9,209 nt of DNA from JAISFI01 sp031552335 (GCA_031552335.1 JAVBMQ010000035.1:1-9209), one strand, 5' to 3'; shown: positions 1 to 8,412, counted from the stretch's first letter. The notes: a model not told the origin generated them from the letters alone. Made by a program: numbers and translations.

Positions 1-3000
1 CGGTTTTTGATGCCAATCATATACTTCTCACAGACTTTTCAACCCGTATTTCTTTGAAATCGATTGATCTGGAAAAATTGGATATAAGGCTAAAGAAACT
101 TATTTTAAAAGAAAAGAGTGGTTTTGAACTCAAAAATTTGCAATTAGCAATCCGGTCTGACAAAAAAAAAATATCACTCAAAAATTTTCTTCTGGAACTT
201 CCTGCATCTAAAATAAAACTTCCTTCGGCATCAGTCGACTATACAGGTTATGAATTAAGTCAGTTGATTACAGATGGTACTTTCCTTTTTGAAGTAAAAT
301 CTGATATTTGTCCGGCTGATTTGCAAGCATTTTTTCTGCCATTAAAAGATTTGAAAGAGTCTTTTATTCTCAATGGAAATATTTCCGGAAAGTTACCCGC
401 TGTTGAAGTGGATCAATTAGAAGTTTCTTACGGAAATTTTCTACATCTGAATACAAAAGCTTTTTTAAACGATTATATCCATTGGGATAAATCTGCTGTA
501 AGATTATCTATCAAGAGTCTTTTTATAGATTCTGAAAGCATGAGTGGTATTTTCAAAGCATTTACAGGTAATCCTGAGGTACCGCAAATATTAAGAAATT
601 TAGGAAAGGCTGAACTCTCAGGATATTTTTCCGGAACTCTTCCATTTATGGATCTGAAAGCTAATCTAAGCTCTAAACCCGGGAGTTTTGATCTTTATGG
701 TACGGCAGGTTATCATTTTGAAAGTAAAAATAGTCGTTTTGATATTTCTTTACAAACAGAGCAGTTTAATTTAAATACGTTGATGCAAGATACTATTCTC
801 GGAGATGTATCTTTGAAACTGACTGCAGCCGGAGATATAAATAGCGCCAACATAGATATCCGGTCACATTTAGATATAAATCATCTTACATTTAATAAAT
901 ATGTATACCGGCATATTCTGGCTGATGCCTCTTATTCCAAAGATAGTATCTTTTTGAAAACATCATTTAACGATGTGAATGCAGACTTTTTCCTGGATGG
1001 AATGTATTTTACAGGGAAAAATAAGCAAGTTGCACATGGACGTGTGTATGCAAAAGTAGATGAACTTCAACTGGAAAAACTAAACTTGGTGAAAGATTTT
1101 CAACATGCAGATCTTAGTGCTATTATACACGGAGATATCACAGGAAATACTTTGGATGAATTGGCCGGATTTCTTTCATTAGACAGTCTTTCTTTCAAAA
1201 ATGACAGAGGAGAATTCAAAGAGGATCAAATCCGGTTGACTTTGACCAATAATCCAGACAAATCAAAAGATATCCATTTAGATTCTGATATATTAAAAGG
1301 ATCTGTTTCAGGGAAATATTCGTTGGAAACAATATCCACCTCTCTGAATAACATGTTTCATCAATATCTTCCCAGTCTGATACCGGAAATTAAGGTGAAG
1401 AAAAAGGCAGGTACCGACATGAATCTTGCTTTTTTTGTTGGAAATACAGAGAAAATATCGGAAGTGTTCGGCCTTTCATTTGCAGTTATTAAACCGGGGA
1501 CTATCAACGGCACATACAAAGACACTTTAAATATATTGAATTTACAGGCTCGTTTTCCACAAATTAATGTAGGAAAAATGCTTTTATATGAGACGGATCT
1601 GGACATAAATTCTCATCCTGAATCCGGACAAATCAACACTTCCCTGCAAACTTTACAAATAGATACAGATACAACCAATTTGAAATTAGATATATTTGCC
1701 AGAAATGACAGCGTTGATACCAAACTTTCTTTTGTTAATGCCACTATGCCTCTGAACGGAAGTCTGGCTTTAGGAATCAAATTCATTGAAAACATGCTTC
1801 ATAAAGCAACTTTTCCGGATACCTATATTAATTTTTATCCGACGAAAACCCATTTTAAGAATCAAGATTTTGAAGTCAAACCCTCTTTAATCACTATTAT
1901 AGGTGATACCTATACAGTTCATGACTTTGAAATCATCCATCCTTCTATCGGAAATATCAGTATAGACGGAATTGTATCTCCCAATGAATCAGATACATTG
2001 AAGTTGGAATTTGAACATTTGCAATTATCTCCTTTGTCTGAAATGCTTAAATATCAGGGCGTTCCTTTCCGTGCGGAGGTCAACGGAAGTGTCATTATGA
2101 ACAGGTTGTTGACTGCTCCCCGTATTATTACAGACAATTTTACATTCAAGGATATATATATAGAAAATAATTTGATCGGAGACCTGGACGTAAAAAGCGG
2201 TTGGAGTGAAAGACGTCAGGCTGCTTTGATAGGCATAAAATTCAGGCAAAGCAATGGACATACGTCAGATATTTCCGGGGTTGTTTTACCATCCAAAGAC
2301 TCTCTTGCTATCAAGATGAACATAGATGCTATCCCGTTAAATTGGGCTCAGCCTTTTGTTAGAGATTTTCTTTTCGGAATGAGAGGGGAATTGGCTCTGA
2401 ATCTTTCTGCCGGAGGAAAGTTGAGTAATCCTACTATTGACGGATCCTTATATATTAAAGATGGTGGTTTTGGCGTTAAAATGACTAATGTTCGCTATAA
2501 AATCTCCGATTCTATCCGGATAAAACCTAATATGCTTGATTTTCAGCGATTTGTAATTGCTGATCCTAATGGAAATACTTCTACGATTTCAGGAAATATT
2601 ACCCATAAAAATTTCAAAACCTTCAATTCTGATGTCCGGATGGAATTGAAAAATTTTTTGATGCTCAGTAATCCTATTCAAACCGACAGTTTATTTTATG
2701 GGACATTAAAACTGAATGGATCGCTTGCTGTTACCGGAAATGAAAAAGGATTGGATGTAAAAGCATCCATCAAAAAAGGAACTTCCGGAAAAGTATATGT
2801 TCAACTCCCCGAATCAGAATCAGGAGCCAGCAGGTATAGTAATATTACCTATATCAATAATGAAGATGAAAAATTGAAACAGGAACAGGAAAAAGTAGCT
2901 CAGGAATTTACAAAAATGCTATCATCTGCAACGATTCCTATTAAATTGAATTTGGGAGCGGAAATAACACCCGATCTAACACTAGGGGTAATCATCAATC

Positions 3001-4031
3001 CGGTAACAAAAGATGCTGCTACCGTGAATGGTAACGGAAATATTACTTTTGACTACAATCTTCCTTCCGGAAGTATGAAACTTCTGGGGAGTTATACTGT
3101 TGAAGAAGGAAAATGTGTGCTTTCTCTCAAGAATATCACCTCTAAAACATTCACGATTCAAAAAGGAAGCACGGTTACTTTCAAGGGAGATCCGTTGAGC
3201 ACTGCATTTAATATTTCGGCGATCTACACTTTACGAGCCGACTTAACATCTCTTGACGATTCATTTGCCAATGATATGTATCTTCCGACTACACGTGTAC
3301 GTACGGATTGTATTTTGAACATTTCGGGAGATATCAACAAAATGAATATCTCATATAGTGTGAAAATTCCGGAAGTAGATGAAAGTGTACAAAGAAAAGT
3401 ATCCAGTCTGATGTATTCTGACGATATCAGGATCAAGGAAGTTGCCTATTTACTTGCTTTAGGAAGTTTTTATCCTCCGGAAGGAAATCAGGGAACCAGT
3501 GTAAAAACAAGTATTTGGACCTCTCTGGCATCTTCAACTCTAAGTACTCAATTAAATAATCTCTTATCCGGAGTATTGAAAGAAAATTGGACAGTCGGCA
3601 CCAGTTTTCGGTCAAATGATGATAGTTTTTCTGATATGGAAATGGATGTTAATGTATCTACCCGGTTATTTAACAACAGGTTAACCGTAAATACCAATCT
3701 CGGGTATAAAAACAACACCACTCGTCCGACAAACTTTACCGGAGATTTCCAGGCCGAATATAAATTGACCCGTACCGGAGAATTAAGCTTGAAAGCATAT
3801 AATGTCACCAATGACGAATATTATCGACAGGCACTTACCACACAAGGAGTCGGAATTGTATACCGCAAGGAGAGCAAAACTTTCAAGGAGTTATTCAAAA
3901 AAACAATCAGAAGGATTACGGGCAACCGTCCCCAAAGAAACAATAAAACAGAAACTCTCAATAATGAGACAGAAGTAAAAGGCAGTAATGAACAAACAAA
4001 TGATAATAATGGAAATGAAGAAAATAAATAA
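1..4031 (+). CDS. tamB: TamB-family translocation/assembly module protein (C-terminal ~1342 residues; 5' end outside window)
   Basis: The reading frame is open from the left edge (first full codon at 3), so the gene begins upstream; the TTG at 54 is not its start. The visible part is a very long chain of alternating short beta-strands with Gly/Asn turns and no membrane segment, as expected for the periplasmic AsmA-like/TamB beta-groove. The N-terminal membrane anchor must lie in the missing part. The C-terminal third has the TamB (DUF490) pattern, including 'VEEGKCVLSLKNITSK' near residues 1033-1050 of the fragment and a final strand-rich block near 1185-1295. A charged helical insert lies near 950-975, and a hydrophilic Asn/Glu-rich tail of about 35 residues ends the protein. 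TamB proteins span the periplasm and work with an Omp85 partner in outer-membrane protein or lipid transport. The very next gene is that partner, which supports the call. Stop TAA at 4029-4031 overlaps the tamL start. Confidence 0.9.
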   Translation, partial: VFDANHILLTDFSTRISLKSIDLEKLDIRLKKLILKEKSGFELKNLQLAIRSDKKKISLKNFLLELPASKIKLPSASVDYTGYELSQLITDGTFLFEVKSDICPADLQAFFLPLKDLKESFILNGNISGKLPAVEVDQLEVSYGNFLHLNTKAFLNDYIHWDKSAVRLSIKSLFIDSESMSGIFKAFTGNPEVPQILRNLGKAELSGYFSGTLPFMDLKANLSSKPGSFDLYGTAGYHFESKNSRFDISLQTEQFNLNTLMQDTILGDVSLKLTAAGDINSANIDIRSHLDINHLTFNKYVYRHILADASYSKDSIFLKTSFNDVNADFFLDGMYFTGKNKQVAHGRVYAKVDELQLEKLNLVKDFQHADLSAIIHGDITGNTLDELAGFLSLDSLSFKNDRGEFKEDQIRLTLTNNPDKSKDIHLDSDILKGSVSGKYSLETISTSLNNMFHQYLPSLIPEIKVKKKAGTDMNLAFFVGNTEKISEVFGLSFAVIKPGTINGTYKDTLNILNLQARFPQINVGKMLLYETDLDINSHPESGQINTSLQTLQIDTDTTNLKLDIFARNDSVDTKLSFVNATMPLNGSLALGIKFIENMLHKATFPDTYINFYPTKTHFKNQDFEVKPSLITIIGDTYTVHDFEIIHPSIGNISIDGIVSPNESDTLKLEFEHLQLSPLSEMLKYQGVPFRAEVNGSVIMNRLLTAPRIITDNFTFKDIYIENNLIGDLDVKSGWSERRQAALIGIKFRQSNGHTSDISGVVLPSKDSLAIKMNIDAIPLNWAQPFVRDFLFGMRGELALNLSAGGKLSNPTIDGSLYIKDGGFGVKMTNVRYKISDSIRIKPNMLDFQRFVIADPNGNTSTISGNITHKNFKTFNSDVRMELKNFLMLSNPIQTDSLFYGTLKLNGSLAVTGNEKGLDVKASIKKGTSGKVYVQLPESESGASRYSNITYINNEDEKLKQEQEKVAQEFTKMLSSATIPIKLNLGAEITPDLTLGVIINPVTKDAATVNGNGNITFDYNLPSGSMKLLGSYTVEEGKCVLSLKNITSKTFTIQKGSTVTFKGDPLSTAFNISAIYTLRADLTSLDDSFANDMYLPTTRVRTDCILNISGDINKMNISYSVKIPEVDESVQRKVSSLMYSDDIRIKEVAYLLALGSFYPPEGNQGTSVKTSIWTSLASSTLSTQLNNLLSGVLKENWTVGTSFRSNDDSFSDMEMDVNVSTRLFNNRLTVNTNLGYKNNTTRPTNFTGDFQAEYKLTRTGELSLKAYNVTNDEYYRQALTTQGVGIVYRKESKTFKELFKKTIRRITGNRPQRNNKTETLNNETEVKGSNEQTNDNNGNEENK
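3977..3982 (+). promoter_or_regulatory. Candidate ribosome-binding site inside tamB 3' end, favouring the upstream tamL start
   Basis: AAAAGG lies five bases before the ATG at 3988, while the three later in-frame ATGs (4000, 4009, 4015) have only AT-rich leaders. If used, tamL gains nine N-terminal residues ahead of its signal peptide. Bacteroidota depend little on Shine-Dalgarno pairing, so this is weak evidence and is reported only because it bears on start choice. Confidence 0.25.
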
Positions 4032-6261
4032 AATTCTGTTTATTGTTGTTTGCTTGTTATTCACAGCTTGTAGTATAACAAAAAATGTTCCGGAAGGAGA
4101 ATATCTCCTGAACGACATGAATGTAAAAGTCGATACGAAAGACATAAAAGCCGTTGATCTGAAAGATTATGTGAAACAAAAGCCCAATTATGCAAAATTC
4201 AGGGTCAGGCTTTATAGTTTGGGAGACACTACAAACTGGTTTAAAAAATTTATCCGTAAAATGGGAGATGAACCGGTTATATATAATCCTTCTTCAGTTC
4301 CTCAATCCGTTAAAGAATTGCGGATAGCCATGGAAAACAAAGGTTATCTGAGTGCTGAAGTGAAAGCTATCACAGATACGATAAGTAAAAAGAGAATGAA
4401 TGTTGAATATATAGTCACAGCTAATGAACCTTATAGGATTCGTGATTACCATATTGATATAAGTAGCAAAAAAGCAACTGCTTTCCTTAGTCGCTGGGAA
4501 AAACGGCGTCGGCAAAAACTCAAAGAAGGAACCATTTTCGATATATCCATTCTGGAAGAAGAACGTTCAAATACCAGCAAAATGTTACGTAATATAGGAT
4601 ATTATACTTTTTCTACAGATAATTTACATTATCTTGCTGATACTACGCTAAAATCGAATCAGGTAGATCTTACTTTGATACTTAGAGATACTACTGATTT
4701 TCGTCCGTATTATATTAATAAAGTCAGGGTCTTTAGCGGATATGATCCTTTGAGTGACAGGAGATTCCGAGCTGTAGACTCAACTAAATATAGAGATTTG
4801 GAAGTATTGTATGATAAAACACATTTTTTGAGGCCCCATGTGCTTTCTGATAATATCACTGTTGCACCCGGACAACTTTACAGTGAACGTAATTCAGAAC
4901 AAACCTATAATCTGCTTAGTTCATTGAGCGCTGTCAGTAAGACCAACATAGAATATCAGGAAGTTCAAATCAATGATACTACAGCTTTAGATTGTAATAT
5001 TTATCTCACACCCGGAAATATTCATGGTATTCAGATGGGACTGGATGGCACAAACAATGCGGGTGATTTGGGTGTTGCAAGTAACATTTCTTATACACAT
5101 GGCAATATCTTTAATGGTTCGGAAACCTTCAATGTCAAGTTGCGGGGTGCATATGAATTTATAAGTGGAAGCAGTACATCTGATCTGGTTACCCACAATT
5201 ATTATGAAGTCGGAGTAGGGACTTCCCTCCTATTTCCTAAGATCATATTTCCATTTTTAGGACATAAAATTAAACAAAAATTCAAAGCAAATACACAATT
5301 TGGCATTGGTTTCGATATACAAAAACGTCCCGAATATATTCGGGACTTCTTCAATGCAAACTGGAAATATAAATGGGAGAATCCTCAAAAACGTTTATCT
5401 CATTCATTGAATTTTTTAGACATCAACTTTGTCTTGATGCCTTATGAATCTGCTGAATTTCAGGAGTATATCAACCAAGAAGATAATTATCTTACAAAAA
5501 TAAGTTATGACAATGTATTTACGGCCGGTACCGGATACAACGGTATATATAATAGTGCAAGAACAGCCAAGTATTTCCAACGTTTATATACCTTACGATA
5601 TGGAGTTGAGTTATCCGGAAACTTACTGCAAGGACTATTCAGTCTGTTTAATGCTAATAAAAATGCAGATGGACAGTATCAGATACTCGGAAATCCTTTT
5701 GCCCAATATGTAAAAGGTGATTTTGATTTTTCTCAAACATACCAGATTTCAGAAAAGAACACCATTGCGTTACATGCTGGCGTTGGAGTGGCTTATCCTT
5801 ACGGAAATTCAACTATCCTTCCTTTTGAAAAAAGATATTATGCCGGTGGACCCAATAGTGTAAGAGGCTGGAATACAAGAAATCTAGGTCCTGGTTCTTA
5901 TTCAGGAGGAGGAGATGTTAGTACGCAAACAGGAGACTTGAGTGTACTTCTCAATGCCGAATTTCGGCATAAATTCATTCCATTACTGGAATTTGCTACT
6001 TTTATAGATGCAGGAAATATCTGGACCATACGTGATTATTCTAATCAGCCCGGAGGTCAAATCAAATTGGATACTTTTTACAAAGAAATAGCTATGGGGG
6101 TTGGTATCGGTCTGCGTTTAGATCTCAGCTTCCTGGTGATTCGCGTAGATGGTGGTAAAAAATTATACGATCCGGTACTTAAAGATAGTCATCCATGGGT
6201 TATTTTTGATAAATTCAAAGGCAATTCAGCTGTATATTTTGCCATTGGATATCCATTTTAA
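4015..6261 (+). CDS. tamL: TamL: lipoprotein Omp85/BamA-superfamily outer-membrane assembly factor
   Basis: With the chosen start the product is 748 residues. It opens with a lipoprotein signal: a Lys-rich start, a hydrophobic core, then Leu-Phe-Thr-Ala-Cys with Cys19 as the predicted lipidated residue. No acidic surface-export signal follows the Cys, fitting a periplasm-facing N terminus. Residues ~25-330 resemble POTRA domains. From ~336 on come amphipathic strands of a D15-type beta-barrel, with the hallmark Val616-Arg617-Gly618-Trp619 (the VRGF/Y motif of the barrel lid loop) and a C-terminal Phe, as in barrel proteins. Lipidated TamA homologues are the Bacteroidota form called TamL, usually encoded beside tamB as here. 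In-frame ATGs also occur at 3988, 4000 and 4009. I chose 4015 because it gives a compact 19-residue signal peptide, although 3988 has a better ribosome-binding sequence. The gene overlaps tamB by 17 bases (44 if 3988 is used), so translational coupling is likely. BamA is the main alternative, but the lipobox and tamB neighbour favour TamL. Confidence 0.9.
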   Translation: MKKINKILFIVVCLLFTACSITKNVPEGEYLLNDMNVKVDTKDIKAVDLKDYVKQKPNYAKFRVRLYSLGDTTNWFKKFIRKMGDEPVIYNPSSVPQSVKELRIAMENKGYLSAEVKAITDTISKKRMNVEYIVTANEPYRIRDYHIDISSKKATAFLSRWEKRRRQKLKEGTIFDISILEEERSNTSKMLRNIGYYTFSTDNLHYLADTTLKSNQVDLTLILRDTTDFRPYYINKVRVFSGYDPLSDRRFRAVDSTKYRDLEVLYDKTHFLRPHVLSDNITVAPGQLYSERNSEQTYNLLSSLSAVSKTNIEYQEVQINDTTALDCNIYLTPGNIHGIQMGLDGTNNAGDLGVASNISYTHGNIFNGSETFNVKLRGAYEFISGSSTSDLVTHNYYEVGVGTSLLFPKIIFPFLGHKIKQKFKANTQFGIGFDIQKRPEYIRDFFNANWKYKWENPQKRLSHSLNFLDINFVLMPYESAEFQEYINQEDNYLTKISYDNVFTAGTGYNGIYNSARTAKYFQRLYTLRYGVELSGNLLQGLFSLFNANKNADGQYQILGNPFAQYVKGDFDFSQTYQISEKNTIALHAGVGVAYPYGNSTILPFEKRYYAGGPNSVRGWNTRNLGPGSYSGGGDVSTQTGDLSVLLNAEFRHKFIPLLEFATFIDAGNIWTIRDYSNQPGGQIKLDTFYKEIAMGVGIGLRLDLSFLVIRVDGGKKLYDPVLKDSHPWVIFDKFKGNSAVYFAIGYPF
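5327..5346. repeat. Perfect 20-base palindrome within tamL
   Basis: GTCCCGAA-TATA-TTCGGGAC is identical to its own reverse complement over all 20 bases; the flanking bases (C and T) do not extend it. As RNA it could fold into an 8-bp stem with a UAUA loop. It encodes residues 438-444 of TamL (R-P-E-Y-I-R-D), so coding constraint could explain it. No run of T follows, so it is not a standard intrinsic terminator. A regulatory role is not shown. Confidence 0.85.
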
Positions 6262-6271
6262 TTTTAGAGAA

Positions 6272-7834
6272 ATGATTAAAGAACTACATTACAGGTTACT
6301 TCCACAGGAAGCACAATCGGAAAAATTCCTTAAAGAGATAATTTCTATGGAAGAATCTATTCCTATTGACCATATACAAGCGGTTCGTATCATCAAACGA
6401 TCCATTGACGCCAGACAAAAAACGGTTTATGTCAATCTTAAACTCCGGGTCTATATGAATGAATTACCGGAGGATGATGTGTTTTTAAAAACAGATTATC
6501 AAGATGTTTCAGAAGGTAAACCGGTAATTGTTGTCGGAGCCGGTCCTGCCGGACTTTTTGCTGCTTTACGGCTAATAGAATCAGGACATAAACCTATACT
6601 CATTGAAAGAGGAAAAAATGTACGGGAACGAAAAAAAGACATTGCCTTGATCAGCCGGGAACAACAAATCAATCCGGAATCCAATTATAGTTTTGGAGAA
6701 GGAGGAGCCGGAGCATACTCGGATGGTAAATTGTTTACCCGAAGTAAAAAAAGAGGTTCTGTTGAAAAGATATTGAATGTGTTGTGTCAACATGGAGCAA
6801 GTATATCCATTTTATCTGATGCGCATCCTCATATCGGAACCGATAAATTACCCGGTGTGATTGAAGAAATAAGAAAAACTATCCTGAAATGTGGTGGAGA
6901 AGTTCACTTTGAAACCCGGATGGATGCTTTGATCATCGAAAAGGGAGAAGTAAAAGGAATAGAAACAAATCAGGGAACATGCTTTTATGGTCCTGTTATT
7001 TTGGCTACAGGACATTCGGCGCGGGATGTGTATTATTGGCTACACAACAATCAGATTCCATTAGAAAGTAAAGGATTGGCAGTTGGTGTACGTCTGGAAC
7101 ATCCTCAGGAATTGATAGACCGCATCCAATATCATCATCCACAGGGACGGGGAAAATATCTTCCTGCTGCAGAATATAGTTATGTGACACAAGTCAAAAG
7201 ACGGGGGGTATACTCTTTTTGTATGTGCCCGGGAGGTTTTGTAGTTCCGGCTGCCAGTGGTACCGAACAATTGGTTGTCAATGGCATGTCTCCAGCCAAC
7301 CGTGGATCACGATGGGCTAATTCTGGTATGGTCGTTGAAATACATCCGGAAGATTTTCCCGAATATGCATTGTTTGGGCCTTTAGCATTGATGAAATTTC
7401 AGGAAAAACTGGAGGCCGATTGCTGGCAAAATGGAAATAGACAACAAACAGCTCCGGCACAAAGAATGGAAGATTTTGTCCGGAATAAATTATCGTCATC
7501 CCTTCCGGTGTCTTCTTATACTCCTGGATTGTTATCTTCTCCCCTTCATTTTTGGTTACCAGACATTATCAGCAGCCATTTGCGTGAAGGATTTCGTTCC
7601 TTTGCAAAAAATGCCCCTGGTTTTTTGACAAATGAAGCTGTAATGATTGGAGTGGAAACACGTACCTCCTCCCCTGTCCGGATCAGCCGGGATAGAGAAA
7701 CCTTGGAACACATTAGCCTGAAAGGATTGTTTCCCAGCGGAGAAGGGGCCGGATATGCCGGAGGAATCGTATCGGCAGCTATAGATGGAGAAAGAGCTGC
7801 TGAAGCTGTCGATAAACTGATCTTCAGAAATTAA
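6272..7834 (+). CDS. NAD(P)/FAD-dependent oxidoreductase, COG2509-type
   Basis: This 520-residue flavoprotein has an N-terminal domain of ~80 residues containing Lys-Arg-Ser-Ile-Asp-Ala-Arg (43-49), typical of this family. The Rossmann FAD-binding loop Gly89-Ala-Gly91-Pro-Ala-Gly94 follows, with the acidic Glu112 ending the second strand to bind ribose. Further landmarks are Phe141-Gly-Glu-Gly-Gly-Ala-Gly147, the second nucleotide-contacting Ala245-Thr-Gly-His-Ser, Cys317/Cys319 in a Cys-Met-Cys-Pro-Gly-Gly stretch, and the C-terminal flavin motif Gly490-Glu-Gly-Ala-Gly-Tyr-Ala-Gly-Gly498. It is probably cytosolic: no signal peptide or membrane segment is seen. Its substrate and redox partner are not known from sequence. 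The frame is open back to an ATG at 6149, but that would overlap tamL by over 110 bases; the ATG at 6272, ten bases after the tamL stop, gives the expected family N terminus. It probably shares the tamB-tamL transcript. The length fits the family. Confidence 0.9.
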   Translation: MIKELHYRLLPQEAQSEKFLKEIISMEESIPIDHIQAVRIIKRSIDARQKTVYVNLKLRVYMNELPEDDVFLKTDYQDVSEGKPVIVVGAGPAGLFAALRLIESGHKPILIERGKNVRERKKDIALISREQQINPESNYSFGEGGAGAYSDGKLFTRSKKRGSVEKILNVLCQHGASISILSDAHPHIGTDKLPGVIEEIRKTILKCGGEVHFETRMDALIIEKGEVKGIETNQGTCFYGPVILATGHSARDVYYWLHNNQIPLESKGLAVGVRLEHPQELIDRIQYHHPQGRGKYLPAAEYSYVTQVKRRGVYSFCMCPGGFVVPAASGTEQLVVNGMSPANRGSRWANSGMVVEIHPEDFPEYALFGPLALMKFQEKLEADCWQNGNRQQTAPAQRMEDFVRNKLSSSLPVSSYTPGLLSSPLHFWLPDIISSHLREGFRSFAKNAPGFLTNEAVMIGVETRTSSPVRISRDRETLEHISLKGLFPSGEGAGYAGGIVSAAIDGERAAEAVDKLIFRN

Positions 7835-8412
7835 AAGTTCTTTATTATGCGACAAGGATTACCTACAGCCAAACAATTAGCCGGAATAGATTTTGTAACA
7901 ACACTGCCTGCTCCTATCGTAGTGTTATCACCAATATTAACTCCGGGAAGGATAACAGATCCTCCTCCAACCCAAACATTATTACCGATTGTTACCGGGG
8001 CTGTATACGATTTCCAGAAAGGAAAATCACCTCCTTCGGCTTTAGAAAGCCGTTCTTCCGGATTTACCGGGTGCCCCACTGCATAAATTTGCACATTGGG
8101 ACCGATACCGCAATTATTCCCAATCACAATTTTATTACAATCAAGGAAAACACAATTCATATTGATTTCACAATGGTTGCCGATATGGATATTTTCTCCG
8201 TAATCGACGAAAAACGGTGCAGATATCCAAATGTTATTTCCTTTTGAACCAAGCAATTGAGAAAGAATGTGGTTCAGCAATTCCTGATTTGTCGAATCTG
8301 CCTGATTGTATTCTTTCATCAGTTTTTTAGCCAAATGCCAACGAGTGATTAACTCTTCATCTCCAGGATCATACATTTCGCCGGCTAGCATTTTTTCTTT
8401 TTCTGTTTTCAT
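7831..8412 (-). CDS. Sugar O-acetyltransferase, maltose/galactoside acetyltransferase (Maa/LacA/NodL) family
   Basis: The protein has 193 residues. Residues 1-55 form the Maa-type helical N-terminal domain (Lys-Met-Leu-Ala-Gly-Glu-Met-Tyr near 7-14). The rest is a left-handed beta-helix of hexapeptide repeats (for example I-G-N-H, I-G-N-N, I-G-D-N turns), the fold that trimerises and binds acetyl-CoA. The likely catalytic base is His114 in Tyr-Ala-Val-Gly-His-Pro, and Trp147 in Asn-Asn-Val-Trp-Val-Gly-Gly matches the conserved acceptor-site region. The C terminus ends in the usual Val-Gly-Asn-Pro-Cys-Arg-Ile-Ile. The loop after His114 is about nine residues longer than in E. coli Maa as I recall it. 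The enzyme should transfer acetyl from acetyl-CoA to a sugar hydroxyl in the cytosol; the substrate is not determined, so no gene symbol is assigned. It starts 30 bases after the hemolysin III remnant on the same strand, suggesting a shared transcript. Its stop overlaps the oxidoreductase stop on the other strand. Confidence 0.92.
   Translation of the reverse strand: MKTEKEKMLAGEMYDPGDEELITRWHLAKKLMKEYNQADSTNQELLNHILSQLLGSKGNNIWISAPFFVDYGENIHIGNHCEINMNCVFLDCNKIVIGNNCGIGPNVQIYAVGHPVNPEERLSKAEGGDFPFWKSYTAPVTIGNNVWVGGGSVILPGVNIGDNTTIGAGSVVTKSIPANCLAVGNPCRIIKNF

Noticed and set aside
54..56. TTG as the start of the TamB gene
   Set aside because: The frame stays open upstream to the window edge with TamB-like residues, so the TTG is an internal Leu codon of a truncated gene.
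1898..1914. Inverted repeat TATAGGT-GAT-ACCTATA within tamB
   Set aside because: A 7-bp AT-rich stem inside coding sequence with no T tract or positional meaning; expected by chance.
5525..5534. Ten-base palindrome CCGGTACCGG in tamL
   Set aside because: Short, explained by common codons, and without any associated signal.
6149..6271. Upstream extension of the oxidoreductase from ATG 6149
   Set aside because: It would lie almost wholly inside the tamL barrel and its extra residues do not resemble the family; ATG 6272 gives the usual N terminus.
7817..7827. Small hairpin CTGA-TCT-TCAG before the oxidoreductase stop as a terminator
   Set aside because: The stem is only four base pairs and no T run follows on either strand.
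7556..7855. Open frame of 99 codons on the minus strand opposite the oxidoreductase
   Set aside because: It is antisense to a well supported gene, shows no domain or coding pattern, and runs into the acetyltransferase end in another frame.
7847..8086. Open frame of 79 codons on the plus strand opposite the acetyltransferase
   Set aside because: It mirrors the hexapeptide-repeat codons of the opposite strand and has no plausible protein features.
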